Assembly: GCA_902363555.1 (NCBI GenBank)
Contig: CABJAM010000009.1
Span: forward strand, 173,809-225,702
Direction: 5' to 3'
From: Lachnospiraceae bacterium
GTDB taxonomy: Bacteria; Bacillota; Clostridia; Lachnospirales; Lachnospiraceae
DNA length: 51,894 nucleotides
Below the pieces are notes generated by a model. It was not told the origin of the DNA. It worked only from the letters and a program-made list of their open reading frames with translations, and did no database searches. Below are positions 42,988-51,818 of this stretch, piece by piece. The translations under genes were made by a program, and so were the position numbers. The stretch's first letter is position 1. Each line of letters starts with the position of its first letter.

Positions 42988-43830
42988 GTGACCAAATCAA
43001 AGGTGTTACCAAGTTCGCCGGGGATTTCCGGAAGAAATCGGAGGCCCATGCGGGCGCGGCTCCGGCTGGCCCTCATCTATGCGATTACAATAATCAGTGT
43101 GTTGATCATAGCTTTGCCCATCTCCATTCTTGTCTATGGTTCATTAAAAGGAAATGGGATACAGAACTATTTTGACATACTGACCAAATACCATATCGAG
43201 GTATATTTTAAAAACAGTGCCATCATCAGTATTATGGTCGTCTTTACCATTGTGCTGCTGGACTTGCTGGCGGGCTTTGCCCTTTCAAAGCTACAGTTTC
43301 CGTTTAAGAATTTTATTTATATTTTTCTGCTGTCGGCTCTGCTGCTGCCGGCGGCGTCCATTATGGTTCCCATTTTCCAGATCAACTCGAAGCTGGGGCT
43401 TTTAAATCACTATGTATCACTTCTGGGGCCTTACGTTGTTTTAATTGCACCGTTTAATCTGCTGACGATTAAAAATGGGTTCGATTCCATACCGAATACG
43501 GTTTTGGAGGCGGCGATGATCGATGGCTGTGGTATTGGCAAAGCACTCTTTAAAATTGCTGTGCCCATGTGCCGTCCGGCAGTGGTTATGACCATTATAT
43601 GGACTTTTTTATCCAGTTGGAATGAATATTTATTTGCGTTTATTATGCTCAGAGATGACGCCATGATGACGATTACTGTTATTCCTACCAAATTTCAGCA
43701 AATGTATGGGGGAAATATGGGAAAGCTGTTTGCAGCGCTGTTTATTATCATTATTCCTATTATGATCGTTTATTTTATAATGCAAAAAACGATTTCCAGC
43801 GGCCTTACGGCTGGTGCTGTGAAAGAGTAG
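42988..43830 (+). CDS. Sugar ABC transporter permease (UgpE/MsmG-type)
   Basis: A 280-aa MalG-like permease with six helices and the EAA loop TVLEAAMIDGCGIGKALFKIAVP. It starts at GTG 42988, with AGGAGG 9 nt upstream and 13 bp after the first permease. The C-terminal GLTAGAVKE is the standard MalG-type ending. No ATPase gene is present, so a shared MsmK-like ATPase is presumably used. Confidence 0.93.
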   Translation: MTKSKVLPSSPGISGRNRRPMRARLRLALIYAITIISVLIIALPISILVYGSLKGNGIQNYFDILTKYHIEVYFKNSAIISIMVVFTIVLLDLLAGFALSKLQFPFKNFIYIFLLSALLLPAASIMVPIFQINSKLGLLNHYVSLLGPYVVLIAPFNLLTIKNGFDSIPNTVLEAAMIDGCGIGKALFKIAVPMCRPAVVMTIIWTFLSSWNEYLFAFIMLRDDAMMTITVIPTKFQQMYGGNMGKLFAALFIIIIPIMIVYFIMQKTISSGLTAGAVKE

Positions 43831-43842
43831 AAGGAGTTTACT

Positions 43843-45399
43843 ATGCTATTAACATTTGAACAATATAAGGATAAGGTTATGGGATGCTTTGCCGGAAAAA
43901 ATATCGGCGGTGTCCTTGGCGCACCCTATGAGGGCTGGCGTCAGAAGGTTGAACTGGATTTTTACACGCAGGATCTTTCCATGGGGCCGCCGCCCAATGA
44001 TGATTTGGATTTACAGATTGTATGGCTGGCTGCCGTTGAGAAATATGGAAGAAATGTCAATGCGTCTATTCTTGGTGAATATTGGCTTTCCTATATAATA
44101 CCCAACTGGGTTGAATATGGCACCGGTAAGGCTAATTTAAGAGCCGGTTTCGTACCGCCCATGTCCGGCGTGATCGACAATACATATAAGGATTCCTGCG
44201 GCTGCTTTATCCGATCGGAGCTGTGGGCGTGCCTGGCGCCGGGCCATCCGGAGATCGCCGCCCGCTACGCCTATGAGGACGCCATTGTAGATCACGCTGA
44301 AGAAGGCACTCAGGGAGAAATTTTCTTTGCGGCGCTGGAAAGCGCGGCGTTTGTGGAAAAGGATATCAACAAACTGCTGGATATTGCCCTGTCCTATATT
44401 CCTGAGGACTGCGCCACGGCAAAATGTATACAGACGGCACGAAGCTGCTATGCGGATAAAGTTCCGTTTTTTGAGGCGAGAAAGCAGGTGCATAATTGCG
44501 CTCCGGGAACCTTCGGTATCCAGCAGTGTAAAATTTCTGAGATTCCTTTGGAGGAACAGGAGCTGGAGCTGGGCGCCCCCGGCTTTGACGCCCCGGAAAA
44601 TATCGGCTTTGCCATACTGGGCCTGCTTTACGGGGAAGGGGATTTCGGGAAATCCCTCTGCCATGCGGTTTCCTGTGGGGAGGATACGGACTGTTCGGGA
44701 GCATCCCTGGGCGCTTTGCTGGGTATCCTTCTTGGGGCGGACGCGCTTCCGGAAAAGTGGACCGCGCCGCTCAATGATAAAATAGCCACACTGTGTATTG
44801 ATAAGACAAGCCGCGGCGTGTGGGTTCCCGAAACAGTTACAGAGCTTACAGACAGAATCGTGCGGATCGCTCCGTCGTTCCTTGGGCTGGAATATTGTGA
44901 TCTGCTGGCTCAAAATGGCTATACAGTGTCTTGTCTGGAGGGTGATGCACTTTTATGTAACAAGGTGGAGGATTATATACCTCTGATCAACGGAAACTTC
45001 AAGGACAAGAATATGCCTGTCAATAAGCTGACGCAGCTTTCGCCCTATGTGGCCCGCTACGAACACCCTGTATTCCGGGTCATGGTGGACTATAAAGACA
45101 GTGTATTTTTCAAGACCGGAGAAAACCGGTCGTTTAAAATAACTGTAACGGAAACCGGTCTTATGTGCCAGCAGCAGTGGGTGAAAATACAGCTTTATCT
45201 CCCCGATGGCGTCCGCGCAGTAAATGGCGCCAATCGTTTACTGCCGCTGAATAATCTGTACATGTCCAAGGCCGAGGCGGAATTTGAATTGGATTTAGAG
45301 CAGTTTTGCGGGGCGCGGCTGGAATTGATCGCGGATATTTCGCTGGAGGGAAGACATTCGTCGATGCCGGTGAAGATCATGTTTGTAAGAGAAGCGTAG
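43843..45399 (+). CDS. ADP-ribosylglycohydrolase-family enzyme in a sugar transport operon
   Basis: A 518-aa protein. Residues about 5-345 match the all-helical ADP-ribosylglycohydrolase/DraG fold: KVMGCFAGKNIGGVLGAPYEG at the start, the metal-site acidic cluster NDDLDLQI, and GEDTDCSGASLGALLG near the end of the domain. A C-terminal beta-rich domain of about 150 residues is not part of classic DraG. It is the last gene of the binding-protein/permease operon, 12 bp after the second permease with AAGGAG. A catabolic role on an imported N- or O-glycoside, rather than on ADP-ribosylated protein, is my inference from context. Confidence 0.82.
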   Translation: MLLTFEQYKDKVMGCFAGKNIGGVLGAPYEGWRQKVELDFYTQDLSMGPPPNDDLDLQIVWLAAVEKYGRNVNASILGEYWLSYIIPNWVEYGTGKANLRAGFVPPMSGVIDNTYKDSCGCFIRSELWACLAPGHPEIAARYAYEDAIVDHAEEGTQGEIFFAALESAAFVEKDINKLLDIALSYIPEDCATAKCIQTARSCYADKVPFFEARKQVHNCAPGTFGIQQCKISEIPLEEQELELGAPGFDAPENIGFAILGLLYGEGDFGKSLCHAVSCGEDTDCSGASLGALLGILLGADALPEKWTAPLNDKIATLCIDKTSRGVWVPETVTELTDRIVRIAPSFLGLEYCDLLAQNGYTVSCLEGDALLCNKVEDYIPLINGNFKDKNMPVNKLTQLSPYVARYEHPVFRVMVDYKDSVFFKTGENRSFKITVTETGLMCQQQWVKIQLYLPDGVRAVNGANRLLPLNNLYMSKAEAEFELDLEQFCGARLELIADISLEGRHSSMPVKIMFVREA

Positions 45400-45419
45400 A
45401 ATATAGCAAGATGAGAATA

Positions 45420-45468
45420 GACCGCTGCTGTGATGTTGAGAAATCTCCGTCACGTCGGCGGTCTTTTG
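45420..45468 (+). terminator. Terminator of the second sugar operon
   Basis: GACCGC(T) at 45420 pairs with GGCGGTC ending 45463, with an inner GTGATG/CGTCAC stem, then TTTT. Element copy C starts at this T-run. Confidence 0.75.
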
Positions 45469-45553
45469 CGCGAAGCAACGAGCCGAAAAGGGGAGCTCAC
45501 TCACCTTTTCGGCGACTGCCGCGACCCGGTGCCAGCAGGGGTGCGCGAAGCCT
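45465..45553 (+). repeat. Dispersed two-hairpin palindromic element, copy C
   Basis: TTTGCGCGAAGCAACGAGCC, first hairpin CGAAAAGG with CCTTTTCG, CGGCGACTGCCGCGACC, a second weaker hairpin, then GCGCGAAGCC. Compared with copy A, two base pairs of the first stem are changed on both sides (compensatory). The rest of the 45400-45752 gap holds a short CAGAC/GTCTG hairpin near 45598-45615 and the promoter at 45673. Confidence 0.8.
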
Positions 45554-45672
45554 CGGATACGAAACGAAATATTTACAGGGATTTTGTAATAGTTCGGACA
45601 GACCAGCGAAGTCTGGTTCCAACTCCCTCCGTTCACGAAATTTTTTCCCGTTTAAATTGATACATTGGGCTA

Positions 45673-45701
45673 TTGCTTATGGTTCTGGCAGCAGGTATAA
45701 T
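45673..45701 (+). promoter_or_regulatory. Promoter of the duplicated lipoprotein gene
   Basis: TTGCTT (45673-45678), 17 bp, perfect TATAAT (45696-45701). It lies 52 bp before the start codon. Confidence 0.65.
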
Positions 45702-45752
45702 TTAATTATAGAAATTATATGGGGGTAAATTCTTTGTGGGGAGGGGATAAAT

Positions 45753-47963
45753 ATGAGTAGGTTTATGCGGATGTTATCAATTGTTTTGCTGTTATTTCTG
45801 TCGGCTGCCTGCGGCCGGGAGCCTGAATCACAGGCCGATATCACCAGCGCCCAATACATTTCGCCATTTATAGGATATTGCGGTGATACTCTGTTTTTGC
45901 AGATGAATTATCGAATTTATATATATAATGATGCTACGGATGAGCTGAATGCTTTTTGCAATCTGGAAAGCTGCACCCATTCATACAGCCTTCAGGGCGG
46001 AAATACCTGCCAGGCGGCATTGGAGCCGGCAGAAACGATCATGGGTGTATGGGAGGATCGTATTTATCTTGTTACACCCCGAGATATGTCGGCGGGGAAT
46101 AAAATGGTTATCTGGGAAATGGACCCTGAAAGCGGAGAAAAAAAGAAACTTATGGAGTACTCCGATAACAATAATCTCTATATGAGCAGGTTTTACAATG
46201 GTTACTATTATTACATCTGTGATTTCCTTACGGAAAATAATGACGCTGATCTGAAGCTTACGCTCAACCGGGTGGCGCTTGCTGCCGACGCGCAGCCTGA
46301 AATACTGTGGGAAGCTGCGGATCATATAAGTTTTCCTGCGCTGAGAGGATGCCAGCTTGAAGATAATATGTTATTTCTTAGTGTATCTTATACAGAAAGT
46401 GTTGCTTTAAGTGTTTATGACCTTGAGAAAAATGAGGTCATTATCGATAAGGAAAAGCGTCTGGGAGATGCCGTGTATCATTCCGGACGTATATATCATT
46501 TAAATGAATTAAAACGGCTCATAGAGGTTTATGATTTACAGACAAAGAGCCTTATTGATTCATTTTCTGTAAAAGCGTCCGATGCCCCCATGCTTTCTTT
46601 TTCAGGGGATGATGACTATTTATACGTATCTTTAAGTGGTTATCACCAGGAGAACGATGGGTTAATGACACATATAGATATTTATAAATACAATGGTGAA
46701 TTTGTGAATACCATATATTTTGGTAATGCGGATGATAAGGTAAATTCATATTTATTCAGTACCCGGTCTAAAGTATTCTTTGGTGATCGCGTTCTATTTT
46801 GGCCCCAGACGGGAAATATTTACGCAGTTGACAGAAATGCCATAGAAAGCGGAGCGGAGCCGGAAATTGAATTGTTTTATAGCGGCCAGAATAGTAATGC
46901 GCCTAAATTGGTCACCTGTGCGCCATATTTTTTCCCTCTCGCAGGCTACTGCGGTAATGAGTTGATGACGGTAATGGACAATCGTCTGGTTACTTTCGAT
47001 GAGGAAAACGGTGCATTTTCATTTCGCTGTGAAAAGGAAGGCTGCACCCATGATTACAAGCAGAGCGGGGAAAATACATGTCAGTCAGTATTACCCATAG
47101 CAACAGCCACTGGGTTTTACGAGGGAAACATATATCTGGGCTATACGCCGGAGGATGGGCATATGAATAGCTTTTTGATTTCTGAATATAATCCGGATAC
47201 AAAGGAACAGAAGGTAATCAACAGCTTTGTGGATCAGGTAGACGTTCTCAGAGGTGTATTTTACAAGAACTATTACTACTATATCTCCGCTAGTATTCAG
47301 AGAGACGTTCCGCAGTTTAAGTTAAGGCTCAATCGGATAGCTCTGGAATCTGACGCAACTCCACAGATTTTATGGGGAGTGGAGGACTCTGTCAACTTCC
47401 CGGGGATACGGGGATATCAGCTTTGTGATAATTTATTACTGATGGATATTCTGACTTCTGACGGACAAATGCTGACGGTCTACGACCTGGACAGCGGCGC
47501 GGTCATTATCGATCAGTCGAAGGCGCTGGCGGGAGCCTATTGCCATAATAACAGACTTTATTATATTAATGAAGGCCAGCAATGTGTGGAAGTATACGAT
47601 ATCAAGACGGGTGCTTATGGAGAACCGATCCCGTTTGCCTGTGAAAAAATAACCGATCTGGCACTCGCCGGGGATGAACAGTATTTTTATATCTCAGAGA
47701 CTCTGCACGATACGGGCAATGGGAAGGATTATTCAAATATTTATGTTTATGATTATGAGGGTAAGCATGTAAATACAATTACGATCAGGGATGAAGCCGA
47801 AGATCAAAGGGTTACATATTTGTTCAGTACATCATCTCATATATTTATAGGCAGCCTGGATCATTTCTGGCCGGAGACAAAGATTATTTATTCTGTGGAG
47901 AAAGGGCAGATAAGTAAGGATGAAATCCCGGAGGTGGTTGTAGCATACAAGCATGGTAAGTGA
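45753..47963 (+). CDS. Lipoprotein with two tandem propeller-like repeats and a Cys/His signature
   Basis: A 736-aa lipoprotein with the lipobox SAAC (Cys20). It consists of two copies of a domain of about 357 residues: the first GYCGDTLFLQMNYR is near residue 39 and the second GYCGNELMTVMDNR near 396. Each copy contains a conserved C-x5-CTH... NTCQ pattern (FCNLESCTH, RCEKEGCTH), followed by FYNGYYYYI/FYKNYYYYI, LNRVAL/LNRIAL, and a closing YLFSTRS/YLFSTSS ...FWP block. The strand-turn pattern resembles beta-propeller proteins (DUF5050-like). Function unknown; the paired Cys and His may bind metal or form disulphides outside the cell. GGGAGGGG precedes the ATG. A decayed single-domain relative lies at 49878. 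Confidence 0.75.
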   Translation: MSRFMRMLSIVLLLFLSAACGREPESQADITSAQYISPFIGYCGDTLFLQMNYRIYIYNDATDELNAFCNLESCTHSYSLQGGNTCQAALEPAETIMGVWEDRIYLVTPRDMSAGNKMVIWEMDPESGEKKKLMEYSDNNNLYMSRFYNGYYYYICDFLTENNDADLKLTLNRVALAADAQPEILWEAADHISFPALRGCQLEDNMLFLSVSYTESVALSVYDLEKNEVIIDKEKRLGDAVYHSGRIYHLNELKRLIEVYDLQTKSLIDSFSVKASDAPMLSFSGDDDYLYVSLSGYHQENDGLMTHIDIYKYNGEFVNTIYFGNADDKVNSYLFSTRSKVFFGDRVLFWPQTGNIYAVDRNAIESGAEPEIELFYSGQNSNAPKLVTCAPYFFPLAGYCGNELMTVMDNRLVTFDEENGAFSFRCEKEGCTHDYKQSGENTCQSVLPIATATGFYEGNIYLGYTPEDGHMNSFLISEYNPDTKEQKVINSFVDQVDVLRGVFYKNYYYYISASIQRDVPQFKLRLNRIALESDATPQILWGVEDSVNFPGIRGYQLCDNLLLMDILTSDGQMLTVYDLDSGAVIIDQSKALAGAYCHNNRLYYINEGQQCVEVYDIKTGAYGEPIPFACEKITDLALAGDEQYFYISETLHDTGNGKDYSNIYVYDYEGKHVNTITIRDEAEDQRVTYLFSTSSHIFIGSLDHFWPETKIIYSVEKGQISKDEIPEVVVAYKHGK

Positions 47964-48066
47964 GGCAGCAGGTATTATTAATAATATGAGTTGTGGTATT
48001 GGATCATAAAGGATATAATCATAAATAGAATATGTATTCATTTGTAAATCGAAGGTAGGTGGTCAT

Positions 48067-49860
48067 ATGGCGAGAACAATAGGAATCGGTATCCAGGACT
48101 TTGAAAAAATCAGGAAACAGGATCTTTTTTATATTGATAAAACGATGTTTATAAAAGAGTGGTGGGAGTCCATGGATGATGTCACTCTTATTACACGACC
48201 CAGGCGTTTCGGAAAAACTTTGAGTATGAATATGCTGGAGAAATTTTTTTCTGTGGATTATGATGGGCGGGATGACCTGTTTAAAGGCCTGGATATCTGG
48301 CAATATGAAGCATACAGAGAGCTTCAGGGAACATGGCCTGTCATTTTTCTGAGCTTTGCCAATGTTAAAGAAACTTCTTATTTACAGACGAAAAAAAAGA
48401 TATGCCAGGTAATTGAGGAGGCTTATAATAAATACGATTTTCTTCTGGAAGGTAATCTCCTTAATGAAAAAGAACGGGCATATTATCATGCAGTTAAGGC
48501 AGATATGGAGGAATATATTGCCACGTCTTCGATACGTACGTTGGCAGACTATTTGTCGAAATATTATGGAAAAAAAGTGATTATTCTTTTGGATGAATAT
48601 GATACCCCGATGCAGGAAGCGTATATCCATGGGTACTGGGATGAACTTGCCGGTTTTACACGCAGCCTGTTTAATTCTGCTTTTAAGACGAACCCATATA
48701 TGGAAAGAGCCATAATGACTGGCATAACACGCGTCAGCAGAGAGTCGGTATTTTCTGATTTGAATAACCTGACTGTAATTACAACAACAACGGACTATTA
48801 TTCCGATAGCTTTGGATTTACGCAGGAAGAGGTAGAAAGTGCATTGAAGGAATATGGACTGTCTGAGCAAAAAGAAATGGTACGGCAATGGTATGATGGA
48901 TTTACTTTTGGGAACAGAAAGAATATATATAACCCATGGTCAATTTTGAACTTTCTCAAACGGCGGGAGTATGCTGCATATTGGGCCCCCGAAGCCATGG
49001 GGCTTCGGGTCGCGGGCAGTCGCCAAATGTCTGCAAGCAGCCATTCGGCTCGTTGCTTTCGCGAAAATACCAGTAATAATGCCCTTATAGCAAATTTAAT
49101 TCAACGTGCAAGTTCAGATATAAAAGGTACTATGGAAGATCTTCTAAAAGGGCAGACCTTCCATGCTAAGATTGATGAGCAGATCGTATTTAATCAGCTT
49201 GATCAAAATGAAAGTGCGATATGGAGCCTTTTATTAGCCAGTGGCTATCTCAGAGTCGAAAGCTGTACTTTAAATGAAATGCGTGGCAGAGAGGAATTTG
49301 AACTGGCCCTGACAAATCGGGAAGTTTATATTATGTTTGAGCGGATGATACAGGACTGGTTTTCCGCGTGTCAGCCTGCGTATAATGAATTTATAAAAGC
49401 CCTTCTTAAATCGGATGTAAAGGCTATGAATGTTTACATGAATAAAGTAGCCCTTGAAACCTTCAGCTACTTTGATACAGGGCGGCGGCCTTCTGAGGAT
49501 ATGGAGCCGGAGCGTTTCTATCACGGCTTTGTACTGGGCCTTATGGTTGAATTGTCAGACCGATATGTGATCTCATCCAATCGCGAAAGTGGCTTTGGCC
49601 GGTACGATGTACTTTTAGAACCGAGAAAAGTTCAGGATCGGGCAATCATTATGGAGTTCAAGGTTCAGGAGGTGGACGAGGAGAAGGAATTGTCAGATAC
49701 GGTGCGGGCTGCGTTGCTGCAAATAGAGGAAAAGAAATATTCGGCTGCGCTTAATACCAGGGGTATTTGTTCTAGTAATATTGATAAGTATGGATTTGCA
49801 TTTTGCGGCAAAAAAGTACTCATCGATAAGGCCAGGGCCTTAACAAATGAAAGGCCGTAA
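48067..49860 (+). CDS. AAA-ATPase-like / DUF1703 (PD-(D/E)XK) protein with an in-frame palindromic element
   Basis: A 597-aa protein of the AAA-ATPase_like plus DUF1703 family. The N-terminus GIGIQDFEKIRKQDLFYIDKT leads to a Walker-A-like RPRRFGKT (44-51); Walker B is IILLDEYDTP near 171-180. The C-terminal PD-(D/E)XK core has RYDVLLEP and IIMEFKVQE (the E-x-K). These proteins are abundant in gut Firmicutes and Bacteroidetes, with no firm function; nuclease activity is a family prediction. Residues about 307-333 (after YAAYWA, before NTSNN) come from an inverted copy of the dispersed palindromic element, so the frame was kept despite the insertion. Whether the protein still works is unknown. 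Confidence 0.85.
   Translation: MARTIGIGIQDFEKIRKQDLFYIDKTMFIKEWWESMDDVTLITRPRRFGKTLSMNMLEKFFSVDYDGRDDLFKGLDIWQYEAYRELQGTWPVIFLSFANVKETSYLQTKKKICQVIEEAYNKYDFLLEGNLLNEKERAYYHAVKADMEEYIATSSIRTLADYLSKYYGKKVIILLDEYDTPMQEAYIHGYWDELAGFTRSLFNSAFKTNPYMERAIMTGITRVSRESVFSDLNNLTVITTTTDYYSDSFGFTQEEVESALKEYGLSEQKEMVRQWYDGFTFGNRKNIYNPWSILNFLKRREYAAYWAPEAMGLRVAGSRQMSASSHSARCFRENTSNNALIANLIQRASSDIKGTMEDLLKGQTFHAKIDEQIVFNQLDQNESAIWSLLLASGYLRVESCTLNEMRGREEFELALTNREVYIMFERMIQDWFSACQPAYNEFIKALLKSDVKAMNVYMNKVALETFSYFDTGRRPSEDMEPERFYHGFVLGLMVELSDRYVISSNRESGFGRYDVLLEPRKVQDRAIIMEFKVQEVDEEKELSDTVRAALLQIEEKKYSAALNTRGICSSNIDKYGFAFCGKKVLIDKARALTNERP
48985..49065 (-). repeat. Dispersed palindromic element, copy D, inside a coding sequence
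   Basis: Read on the minus strand it shows TTTTCGCGAAAGCAACGAGCC, a hairpin (CGAATG with CATTTG), TGGCGACTGCCCGCGACC, and a perfect 9-bp hairpin CCCGAAGCC / GGCTTCGGG. It is about 81 nt long and a multiple of three, has no stop in the host frame, and is more diverged than copies A-C. Confidence 0.75.
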
Positions 49861-49877
49861 GAAATCGGAAGGATGGT

Positions 49878-50782
49878 ATGAGAAATAGAGGGATTATCAT
49901 CATATTATGTTTAGGCTTATTTCTGTCATCCTGCGGCAAGGAGGCGGAGGAGATCCAGATTGTCAGTTGTGCATATTATATACCAAAGAATATGGGATAT
50001 TATAACAATGAGCTGCTTTTATTGATGGATTACCGATTATACACTGTTGATTCTGAGACGGAACAGGCGCAGATTATTTGCCAAAAGCCAGGATGTTCAC
50101 ATAAATACAGCCTGAATGAAAAGAATACCTGCCGGGCGGCATTGCCACAGGCCTCGACAGTTGGTGTTTATAATGGAAAAATATATGTCAGCACATTGGC
50201 TATGGGAATTATCCGTATATTGATGGATATCAGATTTGCGATAATCTTTTTATTGTGAATATTTCTGAGACTGGTATTAACAAGCTGACGGTTTTTGACA
50301 TTGAGAATAAAGAACTTCTGGTGGAACGGTCAGAGCAATTGGGCGGTTCGGTTTATCACGACGGACGGCTGTATTATATTGATGAAGGCAAACATACGAT
50401 TGAAGTCTACGACATTAAAGCGGGGGCGAATGTAGATACGATCAATATCCAATGCTACGATTTTGCATCGCTGTCGCTTGCCTGCGATGAGTACTATTTA
50501 TATTTTTCGGAAAATCAAAGATCGGAGGTTACAAATAGTTTTTATTCAAAACTGCACGTTTATGATTATGATGGTAATTATGTGAACACCATAGCGGCCG
50601 ATGATTCCGTGGATTTTGATAGCGTTTGCTTTTTATTCAGCACCGATGCACAGGTTTATATTGGTAATAGATATAATTATTGGCCAAGGACCCTGGCGGT
50701 ATATGTTGTGGAGAGAGAGCAGATTAATTCAGGCGGAACTGTGGCAGTTGATCTGTTTTATAGAAGAGATACGGAATGGTGA
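49878..50782 (+). pseudogene. Decayed paralogue of the duplicated lipoprotein
   Basis: The first frame (49878-50258) encodes a lipoprotein signal with lipobox LSSC, then GYYNNELLLLMDYR and the ICQKPGCSH...NTCRAAL signature, matching one domain of the 736-aa lipoprotein. It goes out of frame near 50205. In the next frame the match resumes at GYQICDNLFIVNIS and continues through VYHDGRLYYIDEG, HVYDYDGNYVNTI and FLFSTDAQVYIG to 50782. By comparison with the intact gene about 110 codons are missing at the junction, so a deletion with a frameshift disabled it. A sequencing error could explain the shift but not the missing segment. The second half has no convincing ribosome site of its own. Confidence 0.75.
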
Positions 50783-50809
50783 GTGTATATTATGCAAGGA
50801 GAGTACATT

Positions 50810-51319
50810 ATGATAATACCAAGAAAAGTTAAATTTGCCGCAAAGAAAAAAGAAAATGAAAATATTGAATTTCGTACATTTTTGAAGTGTAATGCCAATG
50901 ATGAGATATTAGACCGACAGTTTGCCGAGCTACACGAAGAACTTTTCGCCAATTATGACTGTAACCGCTGCAGGAATTGCTGCAAAATGTATTATGGAAC
51001 AATTCCTGCAAATGATATTGAGAAAGACTCTGAGTATTTGGGAATATCAAAAGAGCAATTTATAACTACATATTTAATCGGAAAAAGAAATGAGGACGGT
51101 TATTCCACAAAGCATAAACCCTGCGATTTTCTTGAAAACGATGGAACCTGCAAATTAGGAGACTGCAAGCCTGAAAACTGCGTAAATTATCCGTATACAA
51201 ATCAACCGGACCGGTGGGAAAGTCTGTATAGTGTACTTGAAGCAGTGGAGGTCTGCCCTGTGGCATTTGAAATATATGAAAGATTAAAGAAAGAATATGG
51301 TTTTGAATATAGGGGCTGA
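50810..51319 (+). CDS. YkgJ-family cysteine cluster protein
   Basis: A 169-aa soluble protein with the zinc/iron-chelating signature CNRCRNCC, followed by CDFLENDGTCKLGDCKPENC and a late Cys (VCPVAFEIYERLKKEYGF). This spacing matches the YkgJ/CxxCxxCC family, whose function is unknown but whose Cys residues are thought to bind Zn or an Fe-S cluster. ATG 50810 has AAGGAG at 8 nt; an upstream GTG in frame lacks this. It lies just before the rRNA operon promoters and has no clear functional partner here. Confidence 0.85.
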   Translation: MIIPRKVKFAAKKKENENIEFRTFLKCNANDEILDRQFAELHEELFANYDCNRCRNCCKMYYGTIPANDIEKDSEYLGISKEQFITTYLIGKRNEDGYSTKHKPCDFLENDGTCKLGDCKPENCVNYPYTNQPDRWESLYSVLEAVEVCPVAFEIYERLKKEYGFEYRG

Positions 51320-51440
51320 CAGATGGTTAGTTGAACCATCCTGAGCTATATGTATAAGCCCTACGGTTGCAGTAAAGCCGGGATTTTTCAGTGAAAATTC
51401 ATAGTCGACAAAATTATTTAAAAAAATTTGAAAAAAGGTG

Positions 51441-51469
51441 TTGACATTCATTGGAATCGGTGATATTAT
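51441..51469 (+). promoter_or_regulatory. rRNA operon promoter P1
   Basis: TTGACA (51441-51446), 17 bp, TATTAT (51464-51469). It is preceded by A/T-rich runs (51411-51437) that could act as an UP element. Confidence 0.85.
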
Positions 51470-51557
51470 ATGGAAGTTGTCTCCGAGAGATACAAAAATT
51501 CGGAACAATACAAACAATTTCTTCAAAAAAAGAAATTAAAAAAATAGAAAAAAGTAC

Positions 51558-51586
51558 TTGACAAAAACTTCCAAGTATGATAATCT
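51558..51586 (+). promoter_or_regulatory. rRNA operon promoter P2
   Basis: TTGACA (51558-51563), 17 bp, TAATCT (51581-51586), also with an A-rich upstream stretch. Between P2 and the 16S gene the leader holds an AAAATTCT/AGAATTTT hairpin near 51656-51677 and a GATTTCC-TTCG-GAAATC tetraloop hairpin at 51789-51805, typical of pre-16S processing or antitermination leaders. Nothing else is seen in 51320-51818. Confidence 0.85.
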
Positions 51587-51818
51587 ATTAAAGCCGCTTG
51601 CGAGAGTGGCGAAAACAAAGTCGAACATTGATAATTAAACAATAAAACAATCCCGAAAATTCTAAAAAGAATTTTTAAGAACAAAAACCAAAGTAATAAC
51701 GGGAATGATAACAAACAATTAGCTAGTTGTCGTTCTGAATAAGAATCAAAGCTTAAATGGAATTGCGCTGATGCGCAAGCAGGTCAACGATTTCCTTCGG
51801 AAATCCATGACAAAGCTT

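Noticed and set aside
51320..51440. Search for a tRNA or small gene before the rRNA promoters
   Set aside because: No cloverleaf, no start codon with a ribosome site and no hairpin terminator with a clear T-run was seen; the stretch appears to be plain AT-rich intergenic DNA.
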